From Cotesia glomerata (Eukaryota; Arthropoda; Insecta; Hymenoptera; Braconidae): 64,000 bases of DNA. The notes under the pieces were generated by a model. It saw only the letters and a program-made list of their open reading frames with translations, ran no database searches and was not told the origin of the DNA. The position numbers and the translations under genes are program-made. Location of the stretch: contig NC_058164.1 in the NCBI RefSeq assembly GCF_020080835.1, forward strand, positions 8,085,666-8,149,665, in the 5' to 3' direction. Shown here piece after piece: positions 32,103 to 44,026 of the stretch (position 1 is the stretch's first letter; the number at the start of each line of letters is the position of its first letter).

Positions 32103-32889
32103 GAGTGTCGATACGGAGAGCGACAAATTTAAAGATAAAATTCTTGAGTTTTTAATAATGTTTTAAAACTTTACAGGCTCCAGTATAGGCTGAGCATCCA
32201 ACTTGATTTTCACTCCGTCACATAAAGTTCTCAAGTTTTTTCAAATCGATTTGAGCTTTATCAACGAAACAATTTAAAACTTTATGAAATGTTAAGCATC
32301 AATTTATTTTTATGAGTTTTAACTAATTAAAAAATATCATAGCTCATACATTTAAAGTAAATAAAAACATGAACTTTAATTTGATTTTTTTTTACAGAGA
32401 AAAAATAAATAATGAGAGTATAGACTTAGCAAATTGTTCCACGCAGAACATTTTTTTATTAAAAGTACAAATATAAATTTACTTACGTTGATTGGCTTCT
32501 TTTATTATGTTTAAAAATTTGTGCATATGCATTCAAACTCAGCAGGTTATTTGTAGGATAGCTTCGTTTAAAACTAGTGAACTTTTATGACATGAAAGAG
32601 TGGTATTGAGTAGAGCAGAAACAAGGATAAGAACTAGAAAAGTTATGGAAAACTGACTGGGTTCTTTCTTGTTTTTCTGTCTTGAATGATCGATTGAAAA
32701 TCTGTCAGAGGATTACTAACTTTTCGCGATTCCGTAGAGAATATCCAGCTTCAAAATCCAACCAAATACAGAAAGTAGTAAACTGATAAAACGTCAAGTC
32801 TATTTTTCATGATTGAACCTTTTTACAAACTACCCAAGCATTCTAATCATAAATACAATCTTGTTTTATTGAGAATTACAATCGTTTCT
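32103..32889. other. AT-rich interval, nothing recognised
   Basis: A TTTTAAAACTTTACAG acceptor-like site ends near 32176 (plus strand), but no coding exon follows. Confidence 0.3.
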
Positions 32890-33289
32890 TGTTAGAAAAA
32901 TGTTTGGAAAATCTGAAAGTGCACAGCTCATACTCGATACTGCTCATTGAATTTTTTATGAAAAATATATTGTATTGCTAATTCATAGTCTAAAGTTGAA
33001 AAGAAGAAAATTTATTACTGTCAATTATAAAAATAATTTATACTTCATATATTTCGAGATGTTTTTATTACTGAACTAAGCTCCAGTTGTTGCTATAATA
33101 TAAAACAAAATTTTATAAAATAGAAAGAAAAAAGTAAATTGCTGAGTATAAATTTTCTTCGACAATCGAAAAAAACAATAGTACTAAAATTTATTTTTTT
33201 GATTTTTAAACTGTATATGTAACCTTAAAGACAAAATAAAAATTAATATCACACCAAATTATTTATTAGATATTAATTATTTACTTATA
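32890..33289 (+). repeat. Dispersed repeat with TGTTTGGAAAATCTGAAAGT end
   Basis: TGTTTGGAAAATCTGAAAGT followed by GCACAGCTCATACTC is a decayed version of the terminal motif at 13540 and 27628. The rest is AT-rich. Confidence 0.4.
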
Positions 33290-33410
33290 GGGGAGGGGGG
33301 GGGGCAAAATGGGGTAGGGATGGCAAAAAGGGGTAACCCCAAAATTTTGTAAGAAAATTTTTTTTTTCCCAAAAAGCTCTCTCAGCTTGCTAAAATATAT
33401 TTTAACGAAG

Positions 33411-34078
33411 GCTAGCAATAGCCTGGTCGGTTCGGTGCCCGCTTTTCGAAAGAGTGGGACCCGGGGGTTCGATCCCGACTCGCACCAATATTTTTCAGTG
33501 ATTATAAATAAAAATATGTGCGTTAATGTTGCCAGCCTCTGGATGTGGCAGAGATAGCCGGGCGGCACACGTCTGACTTGGGTGATCACCCATTTAAGCA
33601 ACAACTTGAATGAGTGATCACTTTAGTCAGCGTTGGCTAGCGCGAGGGATCTCTGCACACTAGGATAGGGGCCTAATGCTCCAGTGGTCGATAAAGAAGA
33701 ATTTCTTATCAATCACTGTAGACTTAACCCAGCTCCGACTGTACTAACATGGGTTTTCTCTGTGGTTTCCCCATGTTTCTGTTCCAATACCCGAATGGTA
33801 AGGACCAGGGTGAATGCGGTACAGAAGGCACAAGTCGGTCCACAGCTGTATTAAGAAGTGTGTGTTGGGAATGAAAAAATCCCGACATGCAGGGGGGTGG
33901 GGTCAAAAGAAGTAGTGAGTATAATGAAGTGATAATAATGATGGAAGTAAATACAAAGTAGAGCTGGGAAAAAAAAGTGTGTTGTGTAACAAAGGGAAGT
34001 GAGAAATAATACCCCACCCTCCCTTGTAAAACACTGCCCAAGTGATACAAGTAAAACCTCCATTATTATTATTATATT
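33411..34078 (+). mobile_element. tRNA-derived SINE with long body and (ATT)n tail
   Basis: The head TAGCCTGGTCGGTTCGG and GGGGGTTCGATCCCGACTCG (33470s) provide A and B box-like promoter elements. A GC-rich body of about 580 bp (GATAGCCGGGCGGCACACG, CCAGTGGTCGATAAAG, TGGTAAGGACCAGGGTG) follows and ends with CCTCCATTATTATTATTATA. Frames in it are not genes. Confidence 0.6.
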
Positions 34079-34284
34079 TTAACGTCATTTCCTACAATTT
34101 AAAAGAAAAAAAAAATTTTTAATTAAAAAAACAAAAAAAATTTTTTTTTTCTAACTTTTCTTACAGTAATTTTTATCGTCATTGTGCATCGTAATAAATT
34201 TTTTTTCATATCTACGATTAATTTTTCTAAATTTTTAAGTTCTCGCTTTACAAATGAATGATTAAAAAAAAAAAAAATTGGGAG

Positions 34285-35250
34285 TCATTGGTTCCATGCC
34301 AGTTTTCGAAAATCAAGTTCTAATCTGATCTTCATATTTTCAAGGTCCTAGGAACTAGTTCTTATTATTCCTACGAGGATATCTGTCGGTGTGTGTGTAT
34401 GTGAGTGTAAACATCTAATGCGTCGAAGAAAAATCTTACACAGAAAGAAAAATTTCTTGACTGGAGAACAAAATTCTTGGCTCAAGAAAATTTTCAGGTG
34501 CCTGAAGGAAGACTGAAGTTGTGTTGCCCGAAATAAAAATTTTTCTTGAAATTCTATTCTTGGTGGAAGTAATTTTTTCTTAATTCAAATTATCATAAAT
34601 ACTTGATGCAATAAATTTTTACATTTGATCAAGATTTTTAGATACTTTAGGGAAGCAGTGCCACCTACTTCAGCTGAGAAAAAAATTTTCTCACCTTGAG
34701 AAAATTTTTCTCTTGAATATTTGATACCCATTTTATATTATTTTAGCGTACAATTATACGTATTGAATGAAAAAAAATGATTCAACATTATTTGATCTTC
34801 CCATTTGATATGTTAATCAATAAAAATATTAATGAAAATTTACTTCTATCTTTGTATTTAATTTTTTAGAGCAAGAGGCTGAATTTTCTCAAAACAAGAA
34901 GATTTTTTTGACTTAAATAAATTTTCTTGGATCAAGATACATATTTCTTAAAACAAGAGAGTTAATTTTGTTGGAATAAGTGAAATTTCTTGTGTCAAAA
35001 AGAAAATTTTTTTTTCGCTCAAGGAAATAATTAGGAAGAAAAATATTTTCTTGGCTCAAGTGAACCTTTTTTTCTGTGTAAACTAACCATTCTAAAAGAA
35101 TGTCTTTTTCAAATAACTTCGAAATTTATTCTCGGATAATTTTTGATGTCATAATTTAACTATCAATGCTCAGAAAACTGTGTCAGAGGCCGCCAATTTC
35201 TTCAAAATCATTTGGTGGGCTTGTGAGATATTTAATTTAAAAAGTAAGAT
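34285..35250 (+). repeat. Decayed microsatellite-carrying repeat, copy 8, split by an inverted-repeat element
   Basis: TTTTCGAAAATCAAGTTCTA, CAAGGTCCTAGGAACTAG, then a short GTGTGTGTATGTGAGTGT remnant before 34438; after the insertion 34439-35078 the family continues with AAATAACTTCGAAATTTATT and GCTCAGAAAACTGTG. Heavily diverged. Confidence 0.5.
34439..35078. mobile_element. Inverted-repeat element, CACAGAAAGAAAAA termini with TTCTTGGCTCAAG motifs
   Basis: TA|CACAGAAAGAAAAATTTCTT ... CTTTTTTTCTGTG|TA. Both subterminal parts contain TTCTTGGCTCAAGAAAATTTT motifs, which are themselves palindromic. A short relative is at 60130-60274. Confidence 0.7.
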
Positions 35251-35839
35251 CTTCAGGGCTACAAGATCATTAAACTTGAAAAAATTTTCCTGAATCCCTA
35301 AACCAAGAAAGAGAGTGCAAAAAAAATTACGAATGTTTTTTTTCGTGCTATTGCTTGTAATTGCGTGAGAACTATGTCTTAAAAATTTTTCACTGGGAGA
35401 TCCAAAAATTAGAATCTTCTCAAGGGAACTCTTTTTTTTATCTTGATATTATTTTTACTCAAGCGAAACCCGTCAAAAATGACTACAAAATTAAAAAATT
35501 TTTTTTGCTACCTCAATTTTTGTTAGGAGTATATTGCGTCAACTATAACAATGTTTCTTTTTTGGGTGATTTGTTCATCTCTCTGGGTTCTTTCGTAGAC
35601 TTATCGATAAGAAAATTTTATTTTTTTAACGACATTTCATTTTCGGATAATGAAATTTTTTTTTCACTTTTTCAGGGGGTACCCCATTTTGCCCGCAAAA
35701 AAAAAATTTTTTTTTCTACGGTAACTTGAAATTTGATTATTTTCCTTCAATTACGACTGAAAACGAGAAAAATCAGCATATTTAAGTCTTTAAAATCATA
35801 ACGGTTTCTTAAGTACCCCATTTTGCCCCCCCCCTCCCC

Positions 35840-36840
35840 TATAAATATTTTTTTTCTTCAATTATAAAATTAATTATTATTTAATAAATTTTTCTTGTTT
35901 CTTGAGCCAATTAATTCTTCCAGAATCTTTGTTGCAATGGTTGCTGATAATTCTCTCCCCATTAATTTCATGAATATTATCTATGACAGGTCATGCTGAA
36001 ATGAATTCATTGTATAGTTATAAAATAATTTTTTTTCTTGAGAACATTGAACGTAATTATTAATTAAGAAGTATTAAATTTATTATGATTTATGAACTCA
36101 AAATTCGTAGACTTAATTTATGTTAGAGTTCGGTTAAGGAGCTTTATACACATTATCTGCAAATTATATTAATCTTTTGATATTATAACTACAATCAGTC
36201 TGTTTAAAAAATGGATATTAATTTTGAAAATTTTAAAATTCAGTAAACATTCAGATCTTTGGCACCTATTAATTATTTTATAATGTTAAATCACCATTCA
36301 CATTGATTTTATGGTCGGAGAGAAAACTTTAAGGGTTTTTCTCTGTTATAGACAACTACAGTAACAAGCTACGTCTAGTTAGTGGATGCGATAGGTTATA
36401 ACTCTGGCTCTCTTACTCATATATCGCATGCTTTGCATTAAAAGTGTGCAATTAGTCTTGAAAAATTTCTTAAAAGACAGATTTATACTTATAATTTTTA
36501 TAAATTTTAGTTTAAAATTAAAATATGCTTTGTAAAATTTCGTACTTTCAAAATTCTATCATAACTAATTCAAAATTTTCACAAAAATCAGTATTTTTTA
36601 TTTCACCGAATTTCAATATCTATAATTAATTTTGTTTTTAAATTAAAACTTTGAACATCAAGAAATAGTTTACGAAGATGAAATAATTATTTTTTAAGAA
36701 AAATAAATCCGAAAATTATTTTAGATTTTCCATTTCTCTGAATTGAATCAAAACAATATTTTATTTGTACCTCCCATGACATTTGATCTTTTGTTGTCAC
36801 TTTGTTTCTCCACTCGAATTCTCAGAACCCGATGATAACT
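35840..36840. other. AT-rich interval, nothing recognised
   Basis: No supported gene. The last 60 bases grow GC-richer towards the exon candidates at 36841. Confidence 0.35.
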
Positions 36841-37037
36841 TTAGGAGGATTTGGTGGCCCTTGTAACGTTCAATTTGTCGGCAGCGTAAAAGTTATTTGT
36901 CGGACTGGACCTACTGCACGGAACACGTAAAAACGTCTTGGAAATAGTCTGAGAGTTTGGTGGTGACAGTGGATCCGAAAGGAAAGTTACTGAAATAAAA
37001 TGATAGAAATGAAAAAAGATGAAAATCGAATGAATAA

Positions 37038-37077
<40 letters not shown>

Positions 37078-37486
37078 TAGAGAAGAAGAGAAGAAAATAA
37101 ATAAATAAAGGTATAAGAAAAAGCAGATAAAGAATCGTATATAGAGGGAAGCAAAAGCAATGAGGAAAAATTTACCGCTAGATCGGAAGTAATCCCTTTC
37201 TCGAGGCGGGTCCAACTTGGTAAGTTCGATCGATTAAAGAGAAACGAGAGTTGTAGCACCACGATAGTATGAGGAGGGTGGTCGGTGCGAAGCTGATGCT
37301 GATGCTGATAGTTGTGAAGGTACTGGTGGTGTAGTTGCCGATGGTGATGCTGGTGGAGCCGGAAGTGGGGGTGGAGGTATTATAGAGGTGACCAGACGAT
37401 ATCCAACGGCCGTTCGCTTAATTGCTCGAAACGATAAATTCTTAGGGGCGGTAGCTACCACCACTGTTCCACCGCTATTTCAGTTT
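36841..37486 (-). other. Candidate two-exon segment of an unidentified gene (minus strand)
   Basis: A GC-rich block in AT-rich DNA. Reading the minus strand: an acceptor-like GGCTTTACAG ends near 37487, a donor AGCG|GTAAAT is at 37175, and a good acceptor (ATTTTATTTCAG) precedes 36989. Splicing 37176 to 36989 keeps one frame open to a TAA at 36843-36841 (it includes LSPPNSQTISKTFLRVPCS). The upstream frame has a proline/serine-rich stretch (IIPPPPLPAPPASPSATTPP) but a TAA interrupts it before the donor, so either this is untranslated leader or the reading is wrong. The intron holds a 46-bp poly-A tract. Confidence 0.3.
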
Positions 37487-38466
37487 CTGTAAAGCCATAT
37501 TAATTTGTGCCATAGTTCCACCCTCTTCTATGTTCCTCTTCTATATCCATCTCCTTCTCCCTCTATTATATATTTCTCCTATATCCTTTCTCTCTTTTAT
37601 ACCACCGTGTTCAACGAACGATCCGTGTGAAATCGTTGCATAGCCACGTAACGACTGCTGGCTTTGGATTTCGTAAAACGGCCTCGCTAATTCACCAATC
37701 GGATATATTACAATATCATTTATTATTTTATTACTATTATTACTATAATTTTTATTTATTCGTTCAATCAAATATTTTATCGAGTGGTCAAAATTTTTGG
37801 TCTGAGGATTTTCTATCACTGAGAAAAATGAGTTTAAGACTGACTTTGGTGAGACTGAGAAGTAAATTAAGATTGAAATTTTTTATTTCTCGATTAGTTT
37901 TTGCACGCCTCATAGCGCGAAGCGCGTGAGGTTATGCTTTATATTCGATTCGTCAAGGTCAAGCAATTTTGTGATCTTTAAATGCCTCTTTAACAACTAT
38001 ATTACACTTATATAATAATATAAGTAGATGTACACCAAGAAAACACTTAAATTAAACCATCTTTTACTCTCTAAAATTATTTCATGTAGCTATTTTGAAA
38101 AAAATTTTACGTGGACGTCCTGATGTCACCCCATTTTGGATGTACCAACGATTGCTCCCGAACAAATTGATATTTCAATACCGGACCTTTTTTATTAGTT
38201 TAAGAATGTGAGGAACTGGGTCCGTATTTCATATCAGTAGACTACCTTACGATTTTTTTTTAAATTGAATTTTTATTAAAATTCACTACGATACAACCGT
38301 ACAAAAACAAACGAATTTTTCTTATTTGTCACGTAAAAACTATGGCGCCACTTGATCAAGCTAGATTTTTTTTTAGACTGCGTGCGCATATGACAAGAAA
38401 AAAGGGCGCTGATATTTAAAAATAAAAAAAAAATACTCTGTAAGAAATTACTTGATTATAATTTTT
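37487..38466. other. Mixed-composition interval without a supported gene
   Basis: GC-richer to about 37700, which may belong to the neighbouring exon block. GCGCGAAGCGCGTGAG near 37915-37930 and CTATGGCGCCACTTG near 38340 resemble pieces of dispersed repeats; GGTCCGTATTTC near 38220-38230 is distinctive but unrecognised. Confidence 0.3.
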
Positions 38467-38602
38467 AACTTCCCGCTAAGAAAATTAAAAATTTTCAAAA
38501 ATCGAGAAGTTATTGTTTTCACCCCGTTTTTCGAAAATCGAGTTTTCATCAGACGTTTTGAGGTCCTAGGAAGCTTTCCTGACTATTTCCACGGTGATGT
38601 CA

Positions 38603-38690
<88 letters not shown>

Positions 38691-39370
38691 AAATCTCTCA
38701 TAACTTTTGAACGGATCATTCGATTCGATCGAAATAAGCGACGTTCTAAAGAGTTCCTTTGCCCCTAGAATTCTGATACTAATTTACAGAATTTGAGTCG
38801 ATCAATTTTGAGAAATCTCAAAAATAAAATTTCCAAAAATTCGTTTTTTTGAAATATCTTTTAAACGGCTGAACCGATTAATACCAAAAACTAATCAGCT
38901 TTTAACCTCAAAAAACCACGTCGATTGCCACTAGCCCGGTCAAAATCGGTTGATTTGTTCGTGAGATATCGTTGTCGAAAAAAATTGAAAAAAATGTTTT
39001 TTTCAGAATTTCTATGAAATTTTTAGTCTAACCAGTTTACGCTTACCGTAAAAAATTTTTCAAAGAACTCAAAAAACTGCGTTTAATGCCGTAAACCGCG
39101 AGAAAATCGGTTAATTGATTCAAATGTTATTGCGGTTTGAAAATTCAAAAAATAGTGCTTTATAAAATTTCCATTAGCCTTTTGAGCTTTAAGAGCTCAA
39201 AAGCACAGAACAGCGATTTATTTGAGCTCGGAGAGCTCAAAATTACACAAAAATTATATTTTTGAGCTCGAAGAGCTTAAAAAATAAGTGAATTGTTGAG
39301 CACTTAGGTATGGAGGTAGCGGAAAGTTGCAGGGATGGCCTTTAGGGTCAACCGTTTTCCTAATTTTTTT
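38467..39370 (+). repeat. Microsatellite-carrying dispersed repeat, copy 5 (near complete)
   Basis: Starts AACTTCCCGCTAAGAAAATT, hairpin mate TTTCAAAAATCGAGAAGTT, then TTTCGAAAATCGAGTTTTCA, GAGGTCCTAGGAAGC, a (GT)n run at 38605-38674, repeated AACGGCTGAACCGAT / AAAATCGGTTGATT units, three GAGCTC-palindrome blocks, and the end GTAGCGGAAAGTTGCAGGG and GGGTCAACCGTTTTCCTAA. Confidence 0.75.
38605..38674. repeat. (GT)n microsatellite
   Basis: GT run of about 70 bp, then GTATGTATGTATG. Confidence 0.95.
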
Positions 39371-39540
39371 TTTTTTTTTATCAATTACACATTTTATTTT
39401 TTTCTTAAAATAAAAAATGAAAAATAAAATAAAAAATGAATAAAATAAAAATAAAATAAAAAATAAAATAAAAAATGAATAAGCGTTATAAGGCGTGCAC
39501 TTTTGGATTTTCCAAACTTTTTTCAAATTTGTTGGCTCTC
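39371..39540 (-). repeat. Dispersed repeat end GTGCACTTTTGGATTTTCCA
   Basis: AAAATAAAATAAAAAATGAA simple sequence followed by AAGGCGTGCACTTTTGGATT-TTCCAAACTTTTTT, matching the terminal motif at 13540 and, inverted, at 27628. Confidence 0.5.
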
Positions 39541-40790
39541 ATTGTTTTAAAACGCTTTAGAACTGTATTTTAAATTATGACAAGCCTGAAAAGGATCAAA
39601 ATTGATATTAGCTCAAAATTATACCGAAATTTTGAGAATGACTAATAAGTTTAATTATATTCCGTATTTTTGTTTATTTTTTAATTTTTTTTATAGCGAT
39701 CAATATTATTAAAGCTAATTGAAAGTTTTCTTTAAACTATACCTATGAATTATACTGTCTATGAAATCTCGGGTCTCTGAAATATCGTTTTCAATCTGCA
39801 AATACTTTGAAGAATAAATAAGGGAAGTTTAATATAATAATTACTTGCAAACATATATTCAACAACGGTAATAAGTACACTAAGTTGGAATTAATTAATT
39901 GATGCATCGCAGCTCACTATTCTTATAATGATACTCAATTCCTCGCTGGAATAATTAGTAGCATCAATTAATTTAATTGGGATCTCAATACCAGCGCGAA
40001 ATTTATAAAAACAATTCAAACTTTAACAGATAATAGATTCTGGATGGATAATAGCTTTGGAAAATGTTTCTGTCTAGTTCAGATCTCGATATATACAAAT
40101 AAACGCTATTACTTAAAATTGGTAAATAGATTGAATTCCAACGTTAACAATCGGATGGTTCAGAACATGAAACAGAGGCAAGTAAATAAAAAAACCGCAG
40201 AAAGGTTGGTGGTAATAAAATTCCATTGTCTGTTTTCATTCTTTTGTTTTTTTCCGAATTCGTCAATATGTTGATGTTCATTACAATTGTTCGTTCGGAT
40301 GCTGTTTCAAGTATCTACGAGACTCGAGGAATTCTTTGTGATAAAATGAAAAATTTTTCAATCGTAATCATTTATGAACGTGAAAGAGAATAGAAGGATG
40401 AGAAAAAGAAAAGAAGAGAATATAGTGGAAAGAATAGAGGAAAAAAAAGAATGAAGTAAAAAAGTTGAATATTTGCTCGTCGCGAAATCCATTTGGAGTG
40501 CGCACTTGCGAAAGTTTATACTCGTAATCGAAACTTTTTTTAGTCAGTTTCGTTAACTTTTACTATTTTTTCTTGTTCTCTTGCCCTATCTTGTCTCGTT
40601 CTTTTTTTTTCTTTTTTGAGGAATTTATAGCGCAAAAATAGTGCATTAAAAAATAAATTACGCGAGAGTAAAAAAGCGAGTTATTGAACCAGAAGAAAAT
40701 TTTTCGTCAAAATTTCTGTTAACTTTTATTGTGAAGAAATTTATATTGTAAATTTTTGACTATGATATGTGGAAAAAAAATTAGAAAAAC
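39541..40790. other. AT-rich interval, nothing recognised
   Basis: A 76-codon frame at 40044-40274 has no recognisable domain and biased low-complexity composition; I do not support it as a gene. Confidence 0.35.
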
Positions 40791-41454
40791 GGTTGACTCT
40801 AGAAGCCATCCCTGCAACTTCCCGCTAATTCCATACCTAGGCGCTTAAAATTGCACTTATGACGTTTTTGAGCTTTTCGAGCTCAAAAAAACAATTTATG
40901 TGTTATTTTGAGCTCTCTGAGCTGAAAGAGATAGCTTTGCTATGCTTTTGAGCTCTTCGAGCTCAAAAATCTTATCAAAATTCGATAAAACACGATTTTT
41001 CTAATTTTCAAACTGCTGTAACTTTTTAATAAATCAACCGATTTTCACGCGGTAGGCGGCGATCGATGTGGTTTTTTAAGCTCTATAAAAAATTTAGGAC
41101 AAAATTGATTTGATGAAAAATTTCGGAGTTATTACAAAAAAACACTTTTTTCGATTTTTTTCGACAACGATATCTCACGAACGCATCAATCGATTCTGAC
41201 GCTCTATGTGGCGATCGATGCGGGTTTTCAAGGTTAAGAGCTGATTAGTTTTTGAAGTTGATCGGTTCAGCCAATTTGGAGATATTTAAAAAAAAAAAAA
41301 AAACAACTTTTTTTGTCACTTTTTTTACAATTTCTCGAAATCTACTGGTACGAATCAGTTCCAACTTACAGGAAATCTAAGTTTGACCAAGCCTTTTCGA
41401 ATGACACCAACCGCGATGAAATCGGTCAAGCCGTTCAAAAGTTACGAGAGGTTT

Positions 41455-41535
<81 letters not shown>

Positions 41536-41687
41536 GACGTACGGACATCATTGTGAAAATAGTCAGGAAAGCTTCCTAGGACCTCGAAACGTCGAGATCC
41601 GATGAAAACTCGATTTTCGAAAAACGGGGTAAAACCAATAACTTCCCGATTTTTGAAAATTTTCAATTTTCTTTGCGGGAAGTTAAA
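40791..41687 (-). repeat. Microsatellite-carrying dispersed repeat, copy 6 (near complete)
   Basis: Plus-strand order: TTAGAAAAACGGTTGACTCT, AACTTCCCGCTAATTCC, three TTTTGAGCTCTTCGAGCTCA-type palindromes, units with AACGATATCTCACGAACGCA, (AC)n at 41459-41530, AGTCAGGAAAGCTTCCTAGG, AACGTCGAGATCCGATG, and the end hairpin AACTTCCCGATTTTTG...TGCGGGAAGTT. This intact copy serves as the reference for the LINE-interrupted copy 7. Confidence 0.8.
41459..41530. repeat. (AC)n microsatellite
   Basis: AC run of 72 bp. Confidence 0.95.
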
Positions 41688-42570
41688 AATTCCAAATATA
41701 TATAAATTTTTTTTATTATTTTATATTTGTCCGCTTTTACGGACGAAAAATATCAACCACTTAAGACTTTCAGTGATAAAATAAAAATAAAAAATAAATC
41801 TCGGAATTCATTCATGAATAATGTAAGAAATCAAAAGATTTATTGGTGGAAAGCTAACATACATATATATTTTTTAATGTTGAATATGAAAATATTTTTC
41901 GCTTATAAATGCTACACACCGGATGAAAGTCGTTTGAGCTTTTTTCATTTGCAATCTCTCGTACACCTACACCAACCGCAGAGACGTATTAAACGTTTTG
42001 ACGCAAAGTTTTTATGCGCCACAGGGGATCTCTGCGAAGGATTACCACAACGCGAGGACTTACCCACTCATCGTTTGTGGAGGGAAAAAAATAGTAATAA
42101 ATGACCAGGAAAAAGGAGAACCCCTCGTAAACATAAGTTTGTAAGAAATACTGTCATTATTTGAAACTAAGCCGGGGAGGAATTTTGCAATTAAGGGAAT
42201 AAAGAGCAAGAACTTAGATTTGTTATCAAACAAATCTTTTAGATTAAACTATATTGTTTTTTTATGGGGTGTTTATGCCTCGAAGCTTTCTCGTCGATAA
42301 ATTATTTTTATTTGTTACACTGTTAATCACTTATTTCATCCTGTTTTTGAGAGTTTGTTTTATTGGTTTTAATTGGTGTTAACTCAATTGGTAGGAAGTG
42401 AGTTTTAGGTTAAATGGGATGTGATAATAATTTTATCGGTCTTTAACAAAATAAAGTATTAATTTTCAGTCAGTAAAATTGATTTTTTGGATTACAATAA
42501 AATTAAACAATTTATTGTGTTGAACTCAATTGACTTGAACACTAAAGAAAATTCATACCAGGGACTAGCA
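41688..42570. other. Interval without a supported gene
   Basis: A GC-richer part at 41930-42110 is open in one frame (about 58 codons, including LHQPQRRIKRFDAKFLCATG) but lacks splice or start support; it could be a decayed exon. Confidence 0.3.
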
Positions 42571-42820
42571 TTAAGAGCGGTTGATAGTTGATTTTCAAAC
42601 GAGTTTTGCTCATGAATAAGATAAAATTTTGAAAAAAAAGCTTCGCTCTTCGATAGATAATTAAATTATCTATCGAAGAGCGAAGCGCTTTTTTAGAAAA
42701 TTTTCATTTATTTATGCATAAAATGCGTTTTAAGATTCCATAAGTTGTACAAGTATGACAGAGATACTTTCGTTTGTCCAATAGAGGGCAAGAGAGAGAA
42801 AAAATGTAAAACCTTCTTAA
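42571..42820 (+). repeat. 250-bp dispersed repeat with central perfect hairpin, copy 2
   Basis: Differs from 25443-25692 at only a handful of positions by eye. Flanked by TTAA on both sides (42571-42574 and the terminal TTAA at about 42817-42820). Confidence 0.75.
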
Positions 42821-43860
42821 GATCGAAATTATCTAATTGTTAACTATTGATGGGTAAACATAAAATCCGGTGTAGGATGGTATTTTGAATGACAAAAAAA
42901 AACTTCCACAAAGTTGACTGTTGTTAAATAAAAGTCGAAAAACAAAAATAAAACGAAAAATTTTATTAATTAAAAAAATGTAAAATATTAAATTTTCAAC
43001 AAATATTGTACCAAAAAACTTTTCATCCGTCTATTTTTTGAAATAATAGAGAGCATTAAAGATGTATCGAAAATCGATATCAACATTAAAAAGCTTAGTA
43101 ATATTTTAAATGTAAAATATATTAAAAATATTAAAAAAAAAATAATTCTGAAATACGTCAAGAGAAAAAATATTTTTTAACGTCCTGTTATGTAATTTTT
43201 GGTAATTAAATTAATGCGCTTTTTTCAACAAACCTCCAATTTTTTTTTAATTTTCTATGAATGTAATTAAAATTACGATTAATGTTTTTTTATTGACCGA
43301 TATTTAAAAATTTTCAATTTTTTTTTATTACTAAAGAGAGAAATTATTTTATCTTTCTCGGGATACAAAAGTATGAAAAAAAAAATTAAAATATTCACTT
43401 GCCAAAACGATAATTTATCGAGCAAACGTGCATAAAACGTTTTAATTGGATTTCAAAAATTGCTGTCAATAACCGATGAAACTACACTACTGATACACCG
43501 ACAAGTTCTTCAATATCCTCGCACATATGGACGTTTAATAGAAGCTAAATTATATTATTTTTTTATAAATATCCGAAATTGAGTTATGATAGTCAGCTCT
43601 GTATAATTTGAAGTTTTCTATTAGTTTAAAAAAAAATGAAATATAAATTTCATTTTTTTGCCCATGGTGAAAATTTCAAATCTTCAATTTATTTTCAATT
43701 TATTTAAAACAATTATTTCTAGAAATAAAAATAATTTTTTCCTAAAATTTTGTATTTTTAATGTTTTGTCGGGAATTTCATTACTGTCAAACAATATCGT
43801 GGAAAAAAATTATGAATTTTTTTTATTAAAAAAAAAATTGCTGAGTATTTTGTTTTTCAG
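42821..43860. other. AT-rich interval, nothing recognised
   Basis: No supported gene; ends in a polypyrimidine tract TTTTGTTTTTCAG that looks like a splice acceptor. Confidence 0.4.
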
Positions 43861-44026
43861 AGGAGATTAAGCGAGTAATATTCTCTCGGTGGATGCAGCT
43901 CAACTGGCTTGGCGCAAAATGCGAGCGGAATTTAAAGTAGAATATCCCCGGAAATTAGGAAGATTTGATCGGCCGCCGGAATTACAAATGACTTCATTAT
44001 GATAACTCTCAAGGGGGATATTTGAA
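43861..44026 (+). other. Candidate internal exon, probably untranslated
   Basis: GC-rich 166-bp block framed by an acceptor TTTTGTTTTTCAG| and a donor TTTGAA|GTAAGT. All three frames contain stops; one is open for 42 codons (ILSVDAAQLAWRKMRAEF...) between stops. Fits a 5' UTR or lncRNA exon. Confidence 0.35.

Larger units (their letters stand above)
33290..35839. mobile_element. Second inverted-repeat element with G-rich termini, TA target duplication
   Basis: Ends TA|GGGGAGGGGGGGGGGCAAAA with TGGGGTAGGG and TACCCCATTTTGCCCCCCCC with CTCCCC|TA. The ends and the target match the element at 3253-4806. It hosts a SINE, a decayed copy of the microsatellite repeat and another inverted-repeat element. 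A sub-terminal GGGGTACCCCATTTTGCCCG near 35676-35695 repeats the end motif. Confidence 0.7.

Noticed and set aside
33281..34088. Several ~70-110-codon minus-strand frames
   Set aside because: They overlap a tRNA-derived SINE with plus-strand promoter boxes and (ATT)n tail and have no domain similarity.
36987..37262. Membrane-protein-like Phe/Leu-rich frame
   Set aside because: The hydrophobic part is the translation of a long poly-A/T tract.
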